64,000 nt of DNA from Corynebacterium sp. HMSC036D02 (GCF_001836165.1 NZ_KV827707.1:1-64000); one strand, 5' to 3'; numbered from the stretch's first letter, positions 16,644 to 24,341 are shown. Notes: generated by a model not told the origin, from the letters alone. Translations and numbers: made by a program.

Positions 16644-17621
16644 ATGACGAACCCGCGTGCAGAAGGGGAGACCGGCGAGAAACTCGCCGTCTACATCTTT
16701 CCCATCGTTATCATTGCCTGCGCTATTGTCGCCTTTTTGAGCCCCAGCACCTTTGAGCCGGTGGGGAAATACACCTCGCAATTGCTCATGGTCATCATGT
16801 TTTCTATGGGCCTGACCTTGACTATCCCGGACCTGGCCCTGGTGGCGAAGCGTCCGTTGCCCATCTTTTTGGGTGTTGTCTGTCAATTTGCCATCATGCC
16901 GACGAGCGCCGTGCTCGTGGCTAAAGTGCTGGGGCTTTCCGACGCCGCCACTGTCGGCCTCATCCTCCTCGGGTCTGTGCCCGGCGGTACGGCCTCCAAC
17001 GTGATGGCCTACCTGGCCAAGGGCGATGTGGCGCTGTCGGTGGCGATGACTTCGGTCTCCACACTGGTTTCGCCGATCATGACACCACTGCTCATGCTGT
17101 GGTTGGCGGGGCAAACCGCAGAGGTCGATGGTGCCGGCATGATGTGGTCGCTGGTACAGACCGTCCTCATCCCGGTAGGTCTGGGTCTGTTGCTGCGCGT
17201 GATTGCCAGCAAAGCTGTGGACATGGTTCTGCCGGCCTTGCCGTGGGTGGCTATCGTCGGCATCGGCGGCGTGGTTACAGCAGTGGTGTCGAAATCCCAG
17301 GACAAGCTGGTCACCGTTGGTCTCGTAGTGTTTATCGGCGTGGCTATCCAGAACCTCATCGGATTTCTCTTTGGCTACTACATGGCCAAGCTAGCCCGCC
17401 AGCGCGAGGCGGCGGCGCGCACTACGGCAATTGAGGTGGCGACCCAGAACTCGGGGCTTGCTTCGGCATTGGCCTTGCAGTTCTTTAGCCCGGAGGCTGC
17501 GCTGCCGGGTGTGGTCGCTGCGGTGTGGGTCAACGTCACTGGTGCAGTCTTCTCCGCCATCGTGCGTCGCAAGCCCATCGACGACGCGGTGGAATCCGGT
17601 AAAATGGCCGTTTCTGTGTAA
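16644..17621 (+). CDS. bile acid:sodium symporter family (BASS) transporter
   Basis: This 325-residue protein has nine to ten membrane segments and the two conserved motifs of the BASS family: SMGLTLTIPDL near 53-63, and LGSVPGGTASNVMAYLAKGD near 112-131, the broken helix that forms the substrate site in homologues. The later helix has ATQNSGLASALA. BASS proteins in bacteria use Na+ to take up organic acids such as pantoate or keto acids. The substrate is unknown here. GGAAAGG lies before the ATG. The gene is divergent from the dehydrogenase gene, which allows the speculation that it brings in an organic acid, but nothing in the sequence proves this. Confidence 0.88.
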   Translation: MTNPRAEGETGEKLAVYIFPIVIIACAIVAFLSPSTFEPVGKYTSQLLMVIMFSMGLTLTIPDLALVAKRPLPIFLGVVCQFAIMPTSAVLVAKVLGLSDAATVGLILLGSVPGGTASNVMAYLAKGDVALSVAMTSVSTLVSPIMTPLLMLWLAGQTAEVDGAGMMWSLVQTVLIPVGLGLLLRVIASKAVDMVLPALPWVAIVGIGGVVTAVVSKSQDKLVTVGLVVFIGVAIQNLIGFLFGYYMAKLARQREAAARTTAIEVATQNSGLASALALQFFSPEAALPGVVAAVWVNVTGAVFSAIVRRKPIDDAVESGKMAVSV

Positions 17622-17654
17622 CAGGATTCCCATCCGGGCAAGTAACTCCGAATA

Positions 17655-17682
17655 GGTGGTTGGCACATGTTTGCCGGCCACC
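17655..17682 (+). terminator. terminator of the BASS gene
   Basis: An 11-bp stem (17655-17665 with 17672-17682, two G-U pairs) is followed on the plus strand by CTTTCTATTT. It lies 34 nt after the stop. Confidence 0.75.
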
Positions 17683-17692
17683 CTTTCTATTT

Positions 17693-17788
17693 GTGCAGAC
17701 CTGGAAGTGCATTCACGCAGGTGGTCGTCGTCGAGCGCTCAGGCAGTGCTTTGCGACGACCAGCGAGTCTGCACTTCCAGGTCTGCAC
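17693..17788. repeat. 96-bp inverted-repeat element (large imperfect hairpin)
   Basis: The 19-bp arms GTGCAGACCTGGAAGTGCA (17693-17711) and TGCACTTCCAGGTCTGCAC (17770-17788) are perfectly complementary. Inside them TGGTCGTCG and CGACGACCA form a further 9-bp pair separated from the outer stem by a short unpaired stretch. The tip holds AGCGCT/AGTGCT. The right arm is followed by TTTT. It lies between two regular terminators, so it is not needed for termination. It could be a non-autonomous repeat or a structured RNA. Confidence 0.8.
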
Positions 17789-17820
17789 TTTTAGAGGCGG
17801 CGAGGCACGGTGCGACAAAA

Positions 17821-17865
17821 ATCTCCCCGCCCCTCGGTGAGCAGCACCGGGGGAGACGGGGAGAT
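17821..17865 (-). terminator. terminator of the MFS gene
   Basis: A 9-bp outer stem (17821-17829 with 17857-17865) extends inward with CCCC/GGGG and CGGTG/CACCG. On the minus strand it is followed by TTTTTGTC. It lies 16 nt after the MFS stop. Confidence 0.88.
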
Positions 17866-17881
17866 GCTTGTGTCTGAAGAC

Positions 17882-19252
17882 CTAAACCTGGGAAAGATCC
17901 TGGTCCTTCAGCTCCTGCATCATAAGGATAGCGATGAGGGAGATGAAGCAGACGATGATGAGGTAATAGCCCACGTAGCTCACGTTAAAGGCGCTGACCA
18001 GCCACGTTGCGATGAACGGGGCCACGGCGGCACCGAGGATAGAGGAGACATTGTACGCGATGCCGGAACCGGTGTAGCGGACGTTAGTGGGGAAGAGCTC
18101 CGGCAAGACAGCCGACATGGGGCCGAAGATGAGGCCCATGATGAACATGCCGACGAGCAAGAAGCCAAGGACCGAGTTGCGGTCGGCGTGCTCAATGCCG
18201 AGGAAGAAGGGGAAGCTAAAGCCGAAAGCAATCATGATGAGCGAGGTCACGACCAGGATTGGCTTGCGTCCATACTTATCCGACAGCATGGAAGATACTG
18301 GGATACCGATGATGAACATGAAGATGGAGATCAGCTGGATTTCCAGGAACTCCAGGTAGGGGATTCCCAAACCCAGTTCCTTGGTCTTATCGCCGATACC
18401 GTAGGAAAGAATCCAAGTAGTGACCAGGTAGAACAGCGTGTAACAGGAGACCATGACGAAGGTGCCGATGATCATCGGCTTCCAGGCAGTGCGGAAAGCC
18501 TCCACCATGGGGGTCTTGACCTTCTTGCCTTCGTCCACTGCCTGCTGGAAGACAGGGGTTTCCTCCAGGCGCAGGCGTACATAGAGGCCAATGAGCACCA
18601 TGACGGCGGAGGCGAGGAAGGGCAAGCGCCAGCCCCATTCCATGAAGGTGCCGGTGGTGTCGCCGCGGGAGTAATCCATGGTGGCAACCAGAGTCAGGAA
18701 GAAGCCATTGGCGAGCAAGAACCCGAAAGGTGCGCCGAACTGCGGCCACATGGCGGCGGAAGCGCGCTTGCCTTCCTCGGCGGTCTCGGAAGCCAGCAAA
18801 GCTGCACCGGACCATTCGCCGCCCAGGCCCAGACCCTGGCAGAAGCGCATCAGGGCCAACAGGGCCGGTGCGATAATGCCCGCGGTCTGATACGTGGGGA
18901 GGACACCGATAATGAAGGTGGCAATGCCCATCGTGAGGAGTGCGCCCACGAGGGTGGCCTTGCGGCCAATGCGATCGCCGAAGTGTCCAAAGAGCACTGA
19001 GCCCAGTGGCCGGGCGATGAAGGCCAGGCCGAAGGTGGCAAAAGACTGGAGCAAAGCAACGGTGGGGTCCTCGGTCTTCGGGAAGAAGAGGAAAGGAAAG
19101 ACGGCTACGGCTGCCGTGGCATAAATATAGAAGTCATAGAACTCGATGGTCGTACCAATGGTCGATGCTACGGCCACACGCACGCGGTCACGTTTGGTGA
19201 GCTGCTGTGCGGGGGCCGCTGTCTTTGGCGGCGTGGTGCTGACGGCGGTCAT
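17882..19252 (-). CDS. MFS transporter, metabolite:H+ symporter (MHS) family
   Basis: This 456-residue protein has twelve predicted membrane helices. The N-terminal ASTIGTTIEFYDFYIYATAA is the hallmark of the MHS branch, whose members (shikimate, proline/betaine, citrate and alpha-ketoglutarate carriers) use the proton gradient. The loop 2-3 motif GHFGDRIGRKATL and the QGLGLGGEWSGA block of helix 4-5 are present. The substrate cannot be assigned. It is monocistronic, with a strong terminator after it and a 600-bp upstream region holding a palindrome that may regulate it. Confidence 0.9.
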   Translation of the reverse strand: MTAVSTTPPKTAAPAQQLTKRDRVRVAVASTIGTTIEFYDFYIYATAAVAVFPFLFFPKTEDPTVALLQSFATFGLAFIARPLGSVLFGHFGDRIGRKATLVGALLTMGIATFIIGVLPTYQTAGIIAPALLALMRFCQGLGLGGEWSGAALLASETAEEGKRASAAMWPQFGAPFGFLLANGFFLTLVATMDYSRGDTTGTFMEWGWRLPFLASAVMVLIGLYVRLRLEETPVFQQAVDEGKKVKTPMVEAFRTAWKPMIIGTFVMVSCYTLFYLVTTWILSYGIGDKTKELGLGIPYLEFLEIQLISIFMFIIGIPVSSMLSDKYGRKPILVVTSLIMIAFGFSFPFFLGIEHADRNSVLGFLLVGMFIMGLIFGPMSAVLPELFPTNVRYTGSGIAYNVSSILGAAVAPFIATWLVSAFNVSYVGYYLIIVCFISLIAILMMQELKDQDLSQV

Positions 19253-19864
19253 GTGAGAGGCGCCCTCATTGATTATTTCGATAGGTCGATTGGTTATGGG
19301 AGAAACACTACCGTCTCATGTATTGAAATGAAAGTCTCAATGTGTGAAAAATTCTTCTTGAGTAAGTTTTGTATTGGCCGGGAAGTGGGTACGCCGATTA
19401 TCTGACATAATGTACATTATCGGACAATAACTTATGCAGCGGGAAGGCGTGACTTCGCATCTCCCATCTTTGGGCTCGCATGCATCTGCGCTCAGGCCTT
19501 GGCGGCGCGACCCTTGCTGAGTCATGGGCGCCGGCGGAGCCATGCGTGCGTTGCGCGTACTCAACTAGCCCTTGATGCTTTGCTCCGAGTTACCTGTCCT
19601 GCCCGCGTCGCTTTCCCGGAAGTTCAAGCCTTCAGCCCATTTGGGTGCCTTCTTTGTTCGCTGCCTTCCGGGCGGCTTTCCCGTGTGTCATGCAGTGGCC
19701 GGAGAGTTGTCATGTGTGCAAGTGGAATATTCGTGGTGACGCCTTTAGATCTGGACTAATCTGCGCCTCCCCAGCTGCCCTTGGGGCGACCCCTTTTAGG
19801 GCACAATATAGTCACTGTTACGTAATGGCACTGTATTTAGAGGGAGTCCATCGGAGAACTGGTT
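19253..19864. other. 612-bp gene-poor region upstream of the MHS transporter
   Basis: No coding region here can be defended; short frames are broken and have no recognisable product. Near the MFS gene the DNA is AT-rich and contains operator-like repeats (listed separately). From about 19440 to 19760 it is GC-rich with scattered stops on both strands and may be a decayed gene, but I recognise no homology. At 19777-19802 GCCCT and AGGGC flank GGGG-CGA-CCCC, a compact hairpin about 60 nt beyond the small membrane gene. Confidence 0.45.
19397..19426 (-). promoter_or_regulatory. palindromic operator candidate upstream of the MHS transporter
   Basis: ATAATGTACATTAT (19407-19420) is a perfect 14-bp palindrome. 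It is embedded in two direct repeats, ATTATCTGACA (19397-19407) and ATTATCGGACA (19416-19426), spaced exactly 19 bp. It lies about 145 bp before the MFS start. This looks like a site for a dimeric repressor, but no adjacent regulator gene is present. Confidence 0.45.
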
Positions 19865-20029
19865 TTAGCGCCGACGGTAAGCCATCACCAGCTGCACCAC
19901 GGTGAGAGCTACAAGCACTACAGAAAACGCTGCCATGAGCTTCGTCCCCTGAAACCAGATGAAAATGCCGAACCCTGCGAGTACGACGAGACGCACCCAC
20001 AGGACAGGAATAAGATGCTGATAATTCAT
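19865..20029 (-). CDS. 54-residue small membrane protein downstream of yceI
   Basis: A 54-codon frame starts at the ATG 20027-20029 and ends with TAA at 19865-19867. The protein is MNYQHLIPVLWVRLV followed by two hydrophobic segments: about residues 9-26, and 32-49 (LMAAFSVVLVALTVVQLVMA). It ends in YRRR, so both ends of the hairpin probably face the cytoplasm. The gene begins 15 nt after the yceI stop on the same strand, which suggests one operon. I do not recognise a family. The strongly hydrophobic composition and basic tail argue that it is real; a ribosome site is weak. Confidence 0.65.
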   Translation of the reverse strand: MNYQHLIPVLWVRLVVLAGFGIFIWFQGTKLMAAFSVVLVALTVVQLVMAYRRR

Positions 20030-20044
20030 GACTGGCCGGATGCG

Positions 20045-20743
20045 TTACTTCTCGAGGGTAACGCGAACGTTAACGTCGCCGACCTCAGAGATCTTCGCGG
20101 CGATCATCTCCGGGGTTTCGACGCCGAAATCGAGACGGTTAATCGGAATATTGCCGCCCAAAATAATGGTCTCGCCATCGCGGACCACCTGGAAGTCCTG
20201 TGTCACGTTCTTGGTCTCGCCGTGGATGGTCAGGTCGCCAGTCAGCGGGATGGTGACCAGTGAGCCGTCGTCAGGCACAGCAGAGACATCTGCTGGCTCG
20301 GTCAACGTGAAGCTCGACTCTGGGTATTTCGTCACCTCGAAGAGCTTCGACTTCATGTTCTGATCGCGCACCTTCTTGTCCGTGGTCAGGCTCGCCATGT
20401 CCACGGTGATGCTTGCCTCTTCAACGACCCCGCTCTTGATGGTGGCCTGGCCGGTGACATGCTTGGTGGAGCCAGACGTTGTGCGCTTATCCGCCGGCAG
20501 AATTTCGTCGATGGTAAATCCTGCGGAAGTGTAGTTATAAGCCGACCCCGGGACTACGTGCCAGTCGCCGTCGACGTCGGTGGTGGCTGCATGCACCTTG
20601 TCCGCATTGATTGGCTCAGTTTTAACACCGCGGCCCATGATCACCGAAAATGCTAGCGGTCCAAGGGCCAGCGCTGACGAGGCCAGAATCAGGACCACGA
20701 AGATACTGACAATCAGTTTGCGGTTACCCAATACAGATTTCAT
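20045..20743 (-). CDS. YceI family protein with N-terminal membrane anchor
   Basis: This 232-residue protein has a cytoplasmic basic start and one membrane helix (LIVSIFVVLILASSALALGPLA, read in parts, about 9-30), then a YceI lipocalin-like beta-barrel (about 60-232). The block NMKSKLFEVTKYPESSFT and the ending with DFGVETPEMI match YceI. Family members bind long isoprenoid chains such as polyprenols or quinones in a hydrophobic pocket. Here the barrel should sit outside the cytoplasmic membrane, anchored by the helix. Its function in corynebacteria is not established. It starts 3 nt after the zinc-ribbon gene and is followed by the 54-residue membrane protein. Confidence 0.88.
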   Translation of the reverse strand: MKSVLGNRKLIVSIFVVLILASSALALGPLAFSVIMGRGVKTEPINADKVHAATTDVDGDWHVVPGSAYNYTSAGFTIDEILPADKRTTSGSTKHVTGQATIKSGVVEEASITVDMASLTTDKKVRDQNMKSKLFEVTKYPESSFTLTEPADVSAVPDDGSLVTIPLTGDLTIHGETKNVTQDFQVVRDGETIILGGNIPINRLDFGVETPEMIAAKISEVGDVNVRVTLEK

Positions 20744-20746
20744 GTG

Positions 20747-21115
20747 CTATCTCAATTCCTCAAGCTTGCGAGCCAGTGCGACCAGTTCGGCACACAGTTG
20801 TTCCATCTCTTCAGCACTGGCGCTTTCCGACGCCGCCGTGGCCACGTCTTCGGCACAGCACCGAAGCTCAAAGAGACCGTCACGGAGACGATCTGCCCTG
20901 TCTGGAGTTAGGATGACAGCGTCCGCAGGAATGGGTGTCCCGACCACGTTGTGGCGCTGCTCATAGGCTCGTTGCTTGCACGAGGGTGAACAGAACTTGC
21001 GTGGCCTTCCCCGCCCGCCTTGCGCGATCTCTGTGCCGCACCACTGGCAGGTTGCGGTCCGGTGCCGCGAGGGCTTGCCGGGCTGCGGATCCTGTGTACC
21101 AATCACCTCACTCAC
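20747..21115 (-). CDS. zinc-ribbon protein divergent from rbpA
   Basis: This 122-residue protein has a treble-clef-like metal site C-x2-C-x14-C-x3-C (CQWCG ... KFCSPSC) at about residues 23-46, followed by KQRAYEQRH. This GRPRKFCSPSCKQRAY pattern occurs in small actinobacterial proteins thought to bind DNA or RNA. The C-terminal 50 residues (SASAEEMEQLCAELVALA) look like a helical or coiled-coil segment. No function is known to me. It is transcribed away from rbpA and leads into yceI with 3 nt between genes. Confidence 0.7.
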   Translation of the reverse strand: MSEVIGTQDPQPGKPSRHRTATCQWCGTEIAQGGRGRPRKFCSPSCKQRAYEQRHNVVGTPIPADAVILTPDRADRLRDGLFELRCCAEDVATAASESASAEEMEQLCAELVALARKLEELR

Positions 21116-21137
21116 CTTAGCCCATTAATCCGAGGGT

Positions 21138-21169
21138 GGGAACAAAGGCGGTGGGCCATTCGTTATAAT
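21138..21169 (+). promoter_or_regulatory. overlapping SigH-type and SigA-type promoters of rbpA
   Basis: GGGAACA (21138-21144) is followed after 16 nt by CGTT (21161-21164), which fits the stress sigma factor SigH/SigR consensus (GGGAAY, then cGTT). The last T of CGTT is the first base of TATAAT (21164-21169), a perfect housekeeping -10. rbpA belongs to the SigR regulon in Streptomyces, so the stress promoter is expected. Confidence 0.65.
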
Positions 21170-21237
21170 GATAGAACTTTGGGTGATATAGGTCGACCCA
21201 GATCCCTTCCCTCAACGCTTGAAAAGGATGATGTTGC

Positions 21238-21621
21238 ATGGCAGATCGCGTACTCCGTGGCAGCCGCATGGGTGCAGTGAGCTACGAAACCGACCGCGAC
21301 CACGACTTGGCCCCGCGCCAGATGGTGAAATACCGCACCGATGATGGCGACATCTACGAGGTGCCCTTCGCCGATGACGCGGAAATCCCTGAGGAGTGGA
21401 TGTGCAAGAACGGTAAGCTCGGCACCCTTGTTGAGGGCGAGGGCGTAGAGTCCAAGCCGGTGAAGCCGCCGCGGACCCACTGGGACATGCTGCGCGAGCG
21501 CCGCTCCATTGAGGAGCTCGATGAATTGCTGACTGAGCGCATCGAAAACCTGCGCTCGCGCCGCCGCGCGGCTGCCCGTCTGCTCAAGGAACAGAAGGCG
21601 CAGGAAGAAGGCGAAGCTTAG
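21238..21621 (+). CDS. rbpA: RNA polymerase-binding protein RbpA
   Basis: RbpA binds RNA polymerase and the principal sigma factor and stabilises open promoter complexes in actinobacteria. The 127-residue protein has the full plan: N-terminal tail (MADRVLRGSRMGAVSYETDR), core beta domain (YRTDDGDIYEVPFADDAEIP, about 38-57), a basic linker (KPVKPPRTHWDMLRERR) and the C-terminal sigma-interaction helices (SIEELDELLTERIENLRSRR). AAAAGGA lies 8-10 nt before the ATG. It has its own promoter with stress and housekeeping elements and a strong terminator, so it is monocistronic. Confidence 0.96.
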   Translation: MADRVLRGSRMGAVSYETDRDHDLAPRQMVKYRTDDGDIYEVPFADDAEIPEEWMCKNGKLGTLVEGEGVESKPVKPPRTHWDMLRERRSIEELDELLTERIENLRSRRRAAARLLKEQKAQEEGEA

Positions 21622-21650
21622 AGGACTTCTAGGAAGCCCACAAAGACCAC

Positions 21651-21689
21651 AGGGTAGCGGATCCACGATGACGTGGATACCGCTACCCT
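21651..21689 (+). terminator. terminator of rbpA
   Basis: A 10-bp stem (21651-21660 with 21680-21689) continues with ATCCACG/CGTGGAT across a one-base bulge, with loop ATGA. ATTTTCGGCTTT follows on the plus strand. It may also serve musI from the other side. Confidence 0.9.
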
Positions 21690-21723
21690 ATTTTCGGCTT
21701 TAGGCCAGCTGGCGCGCACCGCG

Positions 21724-22365
21724 TTAGGAAGAAGAGCTATCGGGTGATTGCGAATTGAGTTCGGGCCATTGCAGCACTAGCTCGGCGAGATAGACCGCGA
21801 GAGCTGGGCCCAGCACCGCGAGGAAGAACAGGTAGCCTCCCCACTGCGCTGGGAAAAAGACGGGATACAGAACAAGCACTATGCCAGGCAATACTGCCAA
21901 TAGAGTACGCGGTAGGTGCCCTACCGCCTTCATTATGGCCTGTGTGCTTCTTTGACGGAATCCGAGCCCCGGTGCATCGAGATGGAAGAACCATACGCTG
22001 ACACAGCCCAATACGATAAGCCCCGAGATCAAGGCTGCACGCAGTATCAGGCCCATTGAACCCAGATCGGCCTTGGCAATAATGGCGAATTCATACGCGG
22101 CTAAGGCGGCGACGGCGAGGCAAATCAACCACCATGCGGTGTTGACCCCGGGACGCGTCAGAAGGCCCCGAACGAAGGCTGAGCCGCGGCGAGAACCTTC
22201 CTCCCGGACCATCTGCCCGGTCACCGCATGGGCGGTGCGCAAGGACATTCCCCCGGTGAACACGGGAAAGCACGTGATCACCAAGAGAACATTCACGATG
22301 ACTAGGTCAGCGAAGAGGCTCAGAGCAGCATAGAACTTCGATTCGGGGCCGAGCATGCGATTCAT
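21724..22365 (-). CDS. musI: MusI-type integral membrane protein (DUF624/YesL-like) of the maltose importer
   Basis: This 213-residue protein has five to six predicted membrane helices and the N-terminal block LFADLVIVNVLLVITCFPVFTGG (read in parts), which is the DUF624/YesL pattern. In C. glutamicum the corresponding gene lies at the end of the mus cluster and is needed for maltose uptake although its role is unclear. Here it is the last gene after musG, 24 nt apart, on the same strand. MNRM offers two ATG starts three codons apart; I keep the first. The C-terminus is Ser-rich (SPDSSSS). Confidence 0.82.
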   Translation of the reverse strand: MNRMLGPESKFYAALSLFADLVIVNVLLVITCFPVFTGGMSLRTAHAVTGQMVREEGSRRGSAFVRGLLTRPGVNTAWWLICLAVAALAAYEFAIIAKADLGSMGLILRAALISGLIVLGCVSVWFFHLDAPGLGFRQRSTQAIMKAVGHLPRTLLAVLPGIVLVLYPVFFPAQWGGYLFFLAVLGPALAVYLAELVLQWPELNSQSPDSSSS

Positions 22366-22389
22366 GGTTTTCTAACCTATCGCACCGGT

Positions 22390-23304
22390 TTAACCCTTCA
22401 CGGCACCGGCAGCCACACCTTCGATGATGTGCTTCTGCGTGGAGAAGTAGAAGATGACGATGGGGATGATGGCCAGTACCAGCATGGCCATCATGGCACC
22501 CATATCGCGGTTACCGTTGGAGCCAACGAAGGACTGGATGACCACCGGGATGGTCTTGTATCGCGTGGACAGACCGATGACCAAGTACGGCAGCAGGTAG
22601 TCGTTCCACACCCACATGGCGTTGAGAATGGCCACGGTAATGGCAGTCGGCTTGAGCATGGGCCACACCACACGGAAGTAGTTTTGGATCGGCCCACAAC
22701 CGTCGATCATCGCGGCTTCCTCGACATCCAGAGGGATGGACTTGACGAAGCCCGCAAACATGAACACCGACAGACCGGAACCGAAACCGAGGTAAAGCAC
22801 CACGATACCGATCGGGTTGTTGAGGTGAAGCATGTCTGCAATCTTGACCGTCGGGAACATGACCATCTGGAAGGGGATGATCATGGAGACCACGAAGAGG
22901 TAGTACAGAAGGTTTGTCCACCACGTCTTGACGCGCGTGATGTAGTAGGCGGTCATCGCGGAGAAGAACACGATGACGATGACGGACAGGATCGTGATGA
23001 TGAAGGACCACAAGGTCGCTTCCAAGAATCCCTGCTTGGTCAAGCCCACCATGAAGTTCTCGAAGCCGACCCAGGTTTCACCGATGGGAAGCGAGAAAGG
23101 ATCGGAGGAGATAGCGAACTTGGACTTAAAGGAGTTGATGAAGATGAAGAGGATCGGCCCAAGGAAGACGATGGTGAAGAACACCAGAATGGCGTAGACC
23201 ACGAACTTGGCGCCGCCAGACATCCGAGTCTTATTATCCGAGGGAAGCTGGTGATCCTTCTTCTTCGAGGCCGGAACGGCCTGCGCTGAAGTGCTGGTAG
23301 TCAT
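22390..23304 (-). CDS. musG: maltose-type ABC importer, permease MusG
   Basis: This 304-residue MalG-class permease has a cytoplasmic N-terminus of about 30 residues followed by six predicted membrane helices. The EAA loop is EEAAMIDGCGPIQNYFRVVW near residues 196-215. The C-terminus ends EGVAAGAVKG as in other sugar permeases. It starts 3 nt after the musF stop, so the two permease genes are translationally close. By gene order (musE, musF, musG, musI leftwards, musK at the start) it corresponds to MusG of the C. glutamicum MusFGK2E maltose system. Substrate range may include other oligosaccharides. Confidence 0.87.
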   Translation of the reverse strand: MTTSTSAQAVPASKKKDHQLPSDNKTRMSGGAKFVVYAILVFFTIVFLGPILFIFINSFKSKFAISSDPFSLPIGETWVGFENFMVGLTKQGFLEATLWSFIITILSVIVIVFFSAMTAYYITRVKTWWTNLLYYLFVVSMIIPFQMVMFPTVKIADMLHLNNPIGIVVLYLGFGSGLSVFMFAGFVKSIPLDVEEAAMIDGCGPIQNYFRVVWPMLKPTAITVAILNAMWVWNDYLLPYLVIGLSTRYKTIPVVIQSFVGSNGNRDMGAMMAMLVLAIIPIVIFYFSTQKHIIEGVAAGAVKG

Positions 23305-23307
23305 AAC

Positions 23308-24153
23308 TTAAGCCTCGATTTCCTTGGAGCGGGTCGCGCGTAGCTGGAAGTAAGCGATGACGACCACAACGACGACGAAGATGACAGCCTTGGCCTGGCC
23401 GACCCCCTCGACATTCATACGGTTAAAGAGCGTGTTGACGATGTTGAGCGCCACCATCTCAGTTTGCCCGCCAGGAGCGCCATTGGTCAGCGCCAAGTTC
23501 TGGTCGAAGAGCTTGAAGGAGTTCGACAAAGTCAGGAAGAGGCAGATGGTAATCGACGGCATGACCATCGGAATAGTGACGTGGCGCAGCATCTCCCACT
23601 TATTGACACCGTCGAGCTCGGCAGCCTCGATGAGCTCGGGCGGGACGTTCTGGAGGCCGGCGATATAAATGATCATCATATAGCCGATCAGCTGCCAGTT
23701 AAGCAGCATGATGAGGCCGGCGTAGCCAAACTTCCAGTCCGCACTAATCGTTGTGGAATAGTGCGAGAGCACGGCGTTGATCATGGTCTGCCAGGTATAA
23801 CCCAGCACGATGCCGCCGATGAGGTTCGGCATGAAGAAGACTGTGCGGAAAAAATTGGTACCGCGAAGTTTGCGGGTCAGCATCCACGCCAGGAGGAAGG
23901 CGAAGACATTGACGGTGATCACGGAGACAATGACCACGAGGACAGTGAAACCGAAGGCTGAAACAAAACCTTCGCGTTGGGAGAAAGCTTTGGCGTAGTT
24001 GTCGATGCCAACCCACTTGGCGTTGGTGATGGTGGTGAACTTCGTAAAGGAAAGGAAGAAACCCACGATGAACGGCACCAAGAAGGCAATCATGAATGCC
24101 AGAAGGGTGGGCAAGACAAAGACTGGGAAGTACTTCTTCAGCGTTGCTTGCAT
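23308..24153 (-). CDS. musF: maltose-type ABC importer, permease MusF
   Basis: This 281-residue MalF-class permease starts MQATLKKYFPVFVLP and crosses the membrane six times. The EAA motif is EAAELDGVNKWEMLRHVTIP at about residues 178-197. It lacks the extra periplasmic loop of E. coli MalF, as usual in Gram-positive systems. The gene follows musE after 188 nt of structured spacer and precedes musG by 3 nt. MusF and MusG together form the membrane channel for the sugar. The assignment rests on family, gene order and the neighbouring MusI and MusK. Confidence 0.87.
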   Translation of the reverse strand: MQATLKKYFPVFVLPTLLAFMIAFLVPFIVGFFLSFTKFTTITNAKWVGIDNYAKAFSQREGFVSAFGFTVLVVIVSVITVNVFAFLLAWMLTRKLRGTNFFRTVFFMPNLIGGIVLGYTWQTMINAVLSHYSTTISADWKFGYAGLIMLLNWQLIGYMMIIYIAGLQNVPPELIEAAELDGVNKWEMLRHVTIPMVMPSITICLFLTLSNSFKLFDQNLALTNGAPGGQTEMVALNIVNTLFNRMNVEGVGQAKAVIFVVVVVVIAYFQLRATRSKEIEA

Positions 24154-24341
24154 GGTGGTGAAACCTTAATTTCTGGTGGTGCCACACGTGTCCTAGCGGG
24201 AAGGCGGCGAGGAGAGGAGGCTGAGGATGCGGAGAACCAGTCGCGCACGTGCTACCGGCGTGGGCCACAATCCCCACCTACTCCCCTCCCCGCCCTCCAT
24301 TGCCGGAAGACGTTTGGCGAGGGGATTGGGACTTTAAAGAT
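24154..24341 (-). promoter_or_regulatory. structured spacer between musE and musF
   Basis: CAATCCCC (24268-24275) is perfectly complementary to GGGGATTG (24321-24328). Purine-rich and pyrimidine-rich tracts on either side of the first arm can also pair. No gene fits in the 188 nt. Such a structure after a binding-protein gene usually lowers expression of the permeases or protects the upstream mRNA. Confidence 0.4.

Noticed and set aside
17655-17865. Cluster of three hairpins considered as a CRISPR-like array
   Set aside because: The three stems differ in sequence and have no regular spacers; two are ordinary terminators.
19337-19564. 75-codon minus-strand frame in the gene-poor region upstream of the MHS transporter
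   Set aside because: Composition is atypical, no family is recognised, and it covers the palindromic operator-like sequence, which would be an odd place for coding DNA.
19818-20000. 60-codon minus-strand frame over the small membrane gene
   Set aside because: It is out of frame with the 54-residue two-helix protein, which has the better start, composition and position after yceI.
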